Assembly: GCF_002946835.1 (NCBI RefSeq)
Contig: NZ_CP026652.1
Span: forward strand, 1,240,001-1,304,000
DNA: 64,000 nucleotides
From: Streptomyces dengpaensis
Lineage (GTDB): Bacteria; Actinomycetota; Actinomycetes; Streptomycetales; Streptomycetaceae
Reading direction: 5' to 3'
Under the pieces are notes generated by a model. It was not told the origin of the DNA and did not search any database. It saw only the letters and a program-made list of their open reading frames with translations. Both the position numbers and the translations under genes were made by a program. The stretch's first letter is position 1; each line of letters begins with the position of its first letter. Below, piece by piece: positions 59,190-64,000 of this stretch.

Positions 59190-59420
59190 CTCAAGCACGC
59201 CAGGCGATCAAGGACTGCGAACGCCGACTCGCCCGCTACCAGGCCGCCTTCGAAGCCGGAGCCGACCCCGCCGTCGTCACCCAATGGATCAACGAGGCGC
59301 AGAGAGACAGGGAAGCGGCGCGGAAGAAACTCGACGCGCTCCCCGCCGCCGCCCGGAAGAAGGAACCCCCGCTCGACGCCCAGGAGTCCGAGGAGCCGGA
59401 TGAAGATCAGGTAGAGCATG
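59190..59420 (+). pseudogene. serine recombinase coiled-coil fragment
   Basis: QAIKDCERRLARYQAAFEAG followed by ADPAVVTQWINEAQRDREAA is the coiled-coil and end region of large serine recombinases. Neither the catalytic domain nor the true C terminus is present here. A possible C-terminal piece lies at ~55.65 kb, so the element may have been scrambled. Confidence 0.55.
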
Positions 59421-59459
59421 CGCAGCGCCATACAGCCCGAGGCTGCCATCACCGGACCG

Positions 59460-59705
59460 GAGTGCAAAGTGCCCGGTCAACTGCTATGCGTGCCTTTTCG
59501 GCACCCCACAGGGATCCGGCGTGGTTGACCACCCCGCGACCGTCGGCCGAGGCAACAAGCCTGGGGGCGTGACCCGGTAGTGTGCAAGGAGAAAGTGCCT
59601 TCCCGCTGTGATGACAGAGACCTTCGACAAGCCTCATCTTCCAATTCAGAAGGCACTTTCGCTTTCCCGATCAAGATCCGGACAGCATGCTAAGCGAAAC
59701 GCGCA
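59460..59705 (-). pseudogene. IS1380-like element end, truncated
   Basis: The minus strand at ~59515-59575 encodes PRLVASADGRGVVNHAGS, which resembles the start of IS1380-type transposases, before switching to unrelated sequence. Just upstream is a 12-base inverted repeat, GAAAGTGCCTTC (59591-59602) and its complement (59649-59660), possibly part of the element's terminus. Confidence 0.4.
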
Positions 59706-59707
59706 GG

Positions 59708-60637
59708 CTAGGGCACGATGTGGCCGGCCACGCGGAAGAGTCGATACCACTCCTCACGGGTCAACGGGAGCTCCGAGCCCGCCGCCGACTCGGCCACCCG
59801 ACCTGGGTTGGTGGTCCCGAGTACTACCTGCATGTTCGCCGGATGGCGAGTGATCCACGCGACGGCGATCCCGGTGGGAGTCACATCGTACTTCGCGGCC
59901 AACTCGTCGAGGACGGCGTTCAGTTCCGGATAGTTCTCGAGGTCACCGATGAAGACCCCGTCGAAGAACCCCTTCTGGAACGGCGACCACGCCTGCACGG
60001 TCATTCCCCGGAGGCGTGAGTAGTCGAGCAGGCCGTTGTCGCGGTCGACCGACTGACCGAGATCGGCCATGTTGGCGGCGATTCCCGAGGCGATCATCGG
60101 GCAGTGGGTGATACTCAGCTGCACCTGGTTGGCCACCAGCGGTTGGCGCACCGCCGTCTTAAGCAGTTCGATCTGTCCCGGTGTGTGGTTGGAAACGCCG
60201 AAGTTCTCGACCTTCCCGGCCGAGTGGAGCTCGTCGAAGGCCGCGGCCACCTCCTCCGGCTCCACGAGGGTGTCGGGCCGGTGCAGCAGGAGCACGTCGA
60301 GGTACTCGGTGCGCAGGGCCGCCAGCGACTCGTCGACGGTGCGCACGATGTGCTCTTTGGAGAAGTCGAAGAAGCCGGACCGGATGCCGACCTTGCTCTG
60401 GATGACGATCGACTCCCGCTCCGCAGCAGAGAGTTTGATGGCCTGCCCGAACCGCGCTTCGCACGCGTGGCGGGAGGGGCCGTAGATGTCCGCGTGGTCG
60501 AAGGTGTTGATCCCGGCGTCCCGGGCGCTGCCGTAGAGGGTGCGGATGTCGTCATCTGCTAGTTCGGCGATGCGCATCAGCCCCAGGACGACGTTCGACG
60601 CGCGCAGTTCGGTCTGGGGGAAGGAGATCATTTTCAT
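59708..60637 (-). CDS. aldo/keto reductase
   Basis: 309 residues, a YdhF-like aldo/keto reductase using NADPH. The catalytic Asp and Tyr are in FDHADIYG, Lys in VIQSKVGIRSG, and His in LLLHRP. The family sequence GVSNHTPGQIELL is also present. ATG 60637 (MKMISFPQ) is chosen over the longer frame. Single gene, divergent from the region to its right. Substrate unknown. Confidence 0.92.
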   Translation of the reverse strand: MKMISFPQTELRASNVVLGLMRIAELADDDIRTLYGSARDAGINTFDHADIYGPSRHACEARFGQAIKLSAAERESIVIQSKVGIRSGFFDFSKEHIVRTVDESLAALRTEYLDVLLLHRPDTLVEPEEVAAAFDELHSAGKVENFGVSNHTPGQIELLKTAVRQPLVANQVQLSITHCPMIASGIAANMADLGQSVDRDNGLLDYSRLRGMTVQAWSPFQKGFFDGVFIGDLENYPELNAVLDELAAKYDVTPTGIAVAWITRHPANMQVVLGTTNPGRVAESAAGSELPLTREEWYRLFRVAGHIVP

Positions 60638-60959
60638 GGGACCATCCTGTCCGAGCGTGCTGACGGAGCGCGAGCGACCCCCGCATGACGATCGCAGGCC
60701 CAATCCATCCAGCACCGAGTCGATGATCAAGATTGTTCAGCAGGGACCTGCCCACTCGACACCGCCAGCCCGCACAGCATCCTGCGCCGCGACGACCTGG
60801 CGATACGCACCGAGCGCACCGTCTGGGCCGCCCGCCGCATCTGATCCCGAGCACTCCCGGGTTGCCCGCCGGTCGCCCCGGGATCACCGATCAGGACGCC
60901 CCTCGATCAGGATCCCCGTCCAATCCGATCAAATGTGCTGAGCGGTAACTGGAGCCCGC
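60638..60959. other. intergenic stretch, nothing recognised
   Basis: 322 bases between the aldo/keto reductase start and the 3' end of the dehydrogenase operon. Short frames only. It should contain the aldo/keto reductase promoter, but no clear -35/-10 pair was found. Confidence 0.4.
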
Positions 60960-61937
60960 TCAGGATGTGCCACGGATGTCCTCCCACAGTGGCGTCAGCC
61001 GCATGAGCTGCTCATCCCGCCAGCGAACCCGCTCTTCCCATCGGTCCAGCGGCAAGAGAGTGCGACGCTGGCGTACCGCGGTCGACACCAAGTCCGGCGT
61101 CCACTGGTCGTTCTGCCCGCGCTCGGCGCCCATTCGCGCATACGCGGGGCCCATCTTCTCCGCGTGTGATTCAAGGCCGCCGCGGGTGTTGAGGTCCACG
61201 GTCTCGAACGGGCCGATGAGGCTCCATCGGCGCCCCAGACCGCTGCGGACGACTTCGTCGATCTCGTCGACGGTCGCTACCCCGTCGCGGACCAGGCAGT
61301 AGGCCTCACGGAGTATCGCGCCTTGGAGACGGTTGAACACGAAGCCTTCCGGTTCATGGTTGACCGTGATCGGGCGTAGCCCCGCACCGGTGTAGACGGT
61401 GCGAGCGCGCTCGACGGCCCATGTAGCGGTGCTGGGTGAGGGGACGAGCTCAATCACCGGGATGAGGTACGGCGGGTTGCCGGGGTGGCCGATCAGGATC
61501 CGCTCCCCCAGCCCTTCGGGCAGGTCCGCTGCGATCAGACTGGGACGTATCGCTGAGCTTGAGCTGGCGAACACCGCTTCAGCAGGCGCGCTCTGGGCCG
61601 CACTCCGGATCAAATCCTGCTTGACCCCCACCCGCTCCGGGGCGCATTCCTGCACCAGCGCCACCCCCTCGACCGCCTCCGCCAATTCGCGAGCGAACGT
61701 CACCCGCTCACTCACCGCGCTCGGAGTCTCTACGAGGCCGTGCACGGACAACTGGTCGAGGCGGTCCAAGAGTTCATCGTTGGCTCGCTCCAGAGCCGCC
61801 GGGTACGGATCCCACAGCCGGACCTCGTGCCCGGCCCTCGCGAAGACGATCGCGAAGGCGACCCCGATGGAGCCGGCGCCGGCGATGGCGACCGGCTCCG
61901 TCGGGCCATGCGCCGGCTCAACATCTGTGCTCGTCAC
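60960..61937 (-). CDS. 3-hydroxyacyl-CoA dehydrogenase family protein
   Basis: 325 residues. The NAD-binding Rossmann motif VAIAGAGSIGVAFAIVFARAG lies near residue 15. Then come the conserved ASSSSAI, GHPGNPPYLIPVIELVP and a C-terminal dimer domain (NRLQGAILREAYCLVRDG). It resembles lambda-crystallin/carnitine-dehydrogenase-like members that oxidise 3-hydroxy acids. GTG 61937 overlaps the preceding gene's stop, so it is coupled as the third gene of the operon. In-frame readings further upstream are artefacts of the neighbouring gene. Confidence 0.9.
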   Translation of the reverse strand: MTSTDVEPAHGPTEPVAIAGAGSIGVAFAIVFARAGHEVRLWDPYPAALERANDELLDRLDQLSVHGLVETPSAVSERVTFARELAEAVEGVALVQECAPERVGVKQDLIRSAAQSAPAEAVFASSSSAIRPSLIAADLPEGLGERILIGHPGNPPYLIPVIELVPSPSTATWAVERARTVYTGAGLRPITVNHEPEGFVFNRLQGAILREAYCLVRDGVATVDEIDEVVRSGLGRRWSLIGPFETVDLNTRGGLESHAEKMGPAYARMGAERGQNDQWTPDLVSTAVRQRRTLLPLDRWEERVRWRDEQLMRLTPLWEDIRGTS

Positions 61938-63172
61938 ACCGACCACCAGGTGCGGTCGTTGTCGTAGCCACGCTGGAGGATCTCGATCACGGACTCGTGG
62001 GTGAGGTCGCGCGGGTTGTTGGCCGTCAGGCGGGTCGCGAGCATCGCCTGGTCGGCCACGTAGGAGAAGTCTTTTGGGTCCAGGCCGAGCGTCTTCAGGT
62101 CGGTCGGACAGCCGACGGTCTCCAGCAGCGCCTCGATGCGGGAGATGCCGGCCTTCGCCTGATCCAACACCGTCGACTCGGGGTCCGCAGCGCCGAGCAG
62201 CGTACCGATCTCGGCGAATTCCGCGATCCGGGTCGGCAGGTTGAAGCGCATCACGTACGGCAGAAGCGCTCCGACGCCGAATCCGTGCGAGGTGTGGGTC
62301 AGTGCACCGATCGGGGACTGGATCGCGTGCGCCGCAGCGGTGCCGGCGGTGTTGATGGCCATGCCCGCGTTGTACGCGGCCAGCATGGTCGCGGAGCGTG
62401 CCTCGATGTCGGTCGGGTCGGCGACCACGCCCGCCAGGGACGAGTTGAGCAGGGTCAGGCCGCTGCGGCAGAAGATGTCGGTCAGCGGGTTCTTGCCGAT
62501 GTAGAGGTGGTTGGCCAGGAAGTCGGGGGTCACATCTTTGACGCGGTCGGTGAATGTCTCGACCAGGTGGGTCAGCGCGTCCGCTGCCGTGGCCGCGGTG
62601 AGTGCCGGCGGGCAGGAGACCGTGAGTTCGGGGTCGATGACGGCGGCGTACGCCTCCAGGTGGGGGCTGGCCACGCCGATCTTCATGCCCTTGTCCTGGT
62701 CGAAGACGACCGAGATGCAGGTGACTTCGGCGCCGGTGCCGGCAGTGGTGGGTACGGTGATGACCGGTAGCCCGGGGCCGGGGACGAGGAACTCGCCGTA
62801 GTAGTCGCGGACGTCGCCGCCGTGGGCGAGGACGGCGGCAGACACCTTCGCCAGGTCGAGGCAGGATCCGCCGCCGACGGCGAGCAGGGCGTCCACGTCG
62901 GCGTCGCCGTACCGGTCGACGACGGTGAGTACGTTCTCGCGGGGCAGGTCCGGTTCGGCCTCGGAGAACACTGAGACCGTGATCCCTTGTCCTTCGATGG
63001 CGGTCACCATGTCCTTGAACTCGCTCACCTGTGCCATGCGGGCGTCGGTGACGACGAGGACGTGGCGTCCGATCTCGCCCAGGAGATGGGGCAGGTGGCG
63101 CCGTTCGCCGGGGCCGAAAATGACGGTCTTGGGCTGGCGGAGGACGCCGAGGGAGCCGACGCACGCGGTCAC
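61934..63172 (-). CDS. iron-containing alcohol dehydrogenase
   Basis: 412 residues of the group III metal-dependent alcohol dehydrogenase family. The nucleotide loop is AVGGGSCLDLAK, then VPTTAGTGAEVT. Metal ligands appear in DALTHLVETF and SHGFGVGALLPYVM. Combined with the preceding aldehyde dehydrogenase, it could interconvert a hydroxy acid or alcohol and its semialdehyde, for example 4-hydroxybutyrate (inference). GTG start overlaps the aldehyde dehydrogenase stop. Confidence 0.93.
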   Translation of the reverse strand: MTACVGSLGVLRQPKTVIFGPGERRHLPHLLGEIGRHVLVVTDARMAQVSEFKDMVTAIEGQGITVSVFSEAEPDLPRENVLTVVDRYGDADVDALLAVGGGSCLDLAKVSAAVLAHGGDVRDYYGEFLVPGPGLPVITVPTTAGTGAEVTCISVVFDQDKGMKIGVASPHLEAYAAVIDPELTVSCPPALTAATAADALTHLVETFTDRVKDVTPDFLANHLYIGKNPLTDIFCRSGLTLLNSSLAGVVADPTDIEARSATMLAAYNAGMAINTAGTAAAHAIQSPIGALTHTSHGFGVGALLPYVMRFNLPTRIAEFAEIGTLLGAADPESTVLDQAKAGISRIEALLETVGCPTDLKTLGLDPKDFSYVADQAMLATRLTANNPRDLTHESVIEILQRGYDNDRTWWSV

Positions 63173-64000
63173 AGGCCTGCCTCCGTCTCGTTCACGGTGA
63201 TGGCGAGGTACTTGGGTTCGAGGAACTCGTAGATCGCCTCGTGTCCGCCTTCGCGGCCGAGGCCGGAAGCCTTGATGCCGCCGAACGCGGCAGCGGGGTC
63301 GGCCATGATGCCGCGGTTGATGCCGACCATGCCGAAGTCGAGGCGCTCACTCACGGCGATGGCGCGGTCCACGTTGCGGGTGAACACGTACGCGGCGAGC
63401 CCGTACGTGGTGTCGTTGGCGACCTTGACCGCCTCGGCGGCCGAGTCGACGGTGTAGATCGTCGCGATGGGGGCGAACAGCTCCTGGTGGCACAGGTCGT
63501 CATCGGCCTCGGTCACGGAGAAGACGGTCGGCTCGAAGAAGAATCCGTCGCCCGGCACCTCCTTGCCGCCGGTCAGCAGGGTCGCGCCGATCTTGGAGAA
63601 GCCGTCTACGAGTTCCTTGACGGTGTCGCGCTGGCGGGCCGAGATGATCGGGCCGACCTCGGTGGCCGGATCGAAGCCGTCGCCGACCTTCAGCTTCTCG
63701 GTCAGCGCGACGAACTTGGCCGTGAACTCCTCAGCGACACTGCTGTCGACGATGATCCGGTTGGCCGCGACACACGCCTGGCCGGCGTTGCGGAACTTGC
63801 ACACGATCGCCTGCTCGGCCGCCAGGTCCAGGTCGGCGTCGTCGAGCACGATGAACGGGCCGTCGCCGCCGAGTTCCATCGAGGCGTTGGTGATGTTCGC
63901 GGCGGCCTGGCTCAGCAGGGTGCTGCCCACACCGGTGGAGCCGGTGAAGCTCACCTTGCGCAGCCGGCTGTCCGCCATGAGCGCCGCCGACACCTTGGAC
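63169..64000 (-). CDS. aldehyde dehydrogenase (succinate-semialdehyde type), 5' end beyond window
   Basis: The C-terminal ~277 residues of an NAD(P)-dependent aldehyde dehydrogenase; the frame continues off the right edge. Visible are FTGSTGVG, the general-base glutamate in MELGG, the nucleophile in NAGQACVAANR, and the late motif EVGPIISARQ. It most resembles GabD-type succinate-semialdehyde dehydrogenases. First visible gene of the coupled operon. Confidence 0.92.
   Translation of the reverse strand, partial: SKVSAALMADSRLRKVSFTGSTGVGSTLLSQAAANITNASMELGGDGPFIVLDDADLDLAAEQAIVCKFRNAGQACVAANRIIVDSSVAEEFTAKFVALTEKLKVGDGFDPATEVGPIISARQRDTVKELVDGFSKIGATLLTGGKEVPGDGFFFEPTVFSVTEADDDLCHQELFAPIATIYTVDSAAEAVKVANDTTYGLAAYVFTRNVDRAIAVSERLDFGMVGINRGIMADPAAAFGGIKASGLGREGGHEAIYEFLEPKYLAITVNETEAGL

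Noticed and set aside
60960..63164. 734-residue frame over the 3-hydroxyacyl-CoA dehydrogenase
   Set aside because: Its first 400 residues are an out-of-frame reading of the iron alcohol dehydrogenase gene.

Overview
The window looks like a Streptomyces chromosome. It has very high GC, many GTG starts, the ATP-binding protein/XRE regulator/DUF397 trio and soluble or one-pass Ser/Thr kinases. No rRNA, tRNA or CRISPR array was seen. All calls come from reading translations and DNA by eye; no database search was run.

Positions 1-43,700 are a large antiphage defence island built on a class 1 DISARM system. Read on the minus strand, the DISARM genes are in the usual order drmD-drmMI-drmA-drmB-drmC. 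The block is split: drmD/drmMI lie at 29.3-36.8 kb and drmA/B/C at 0.5-6.9 kb. The ~22 kb between them carries a RelE-like/UvrD helicase, a giant SF1 helicase with a Vsr-like nuclease and a GreA-like tail, a ParB-like protein, a GmrSD-type (DUF262/DUF1524) nuclease with an alkyltransferase-like domain, a receptor kinase, a MerR-sliding clamp fusion, a CoiA-like nuclease, the XRE/DUF397 set and a tyrosine recombinase. Two more Ser/Thr kinases and an HTH-adenine methylase lie beyond drmD.

Two features tie the island together. (1) drmMI appears phase-variable. A promoterless second copy of its C-terminal target-recognition region lies tail-to-tail with the active one. The pair is bounded by a perfect 138-bp inverted repeat (28422-28559 / 30074-30211), and an intact tyrosine recombinase lies just outside. 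Inversion would swap the last ~250 residues of the methylase. (2) A near-palindromic operator, TTGACTNAGTTCACA, recurs in the promoters of drmA, the giant helicase/ParB-like pair, the GmrSD gene and the CoiA gene, with weaker versions before drmD and the kinase/methylase pair. This suggests one regulator controls the whole island.

Positions 43.9-55.2 kb are metabolic: an RNA-repair-like DUF504/2H phosphoesterase, a GAF-LytTR activator, katG, a small PQQ-associated protein, a PQQ alcohol dehydrogenase with a lanthanide-type Asp-Tyr-Asp motif, pqqABCDE, and an MntP-like metal exporter.

Positions 55.2-59.7 kb are mostly debris: pieces of serine recombinases and of IS701, IS5 and IS1380 transposases, and a PIN/methyltransferase chimera, around one intact DnaJ-like membrane protein. 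Positions 59.7-64 kb hold an aldo/keto reductase and a coupled operon (aldehyde dehydrogenase, iron alcohol dehydrogenase, 3-hydroxyacyl-CoA dehydrogenase) that runs off the right edge.
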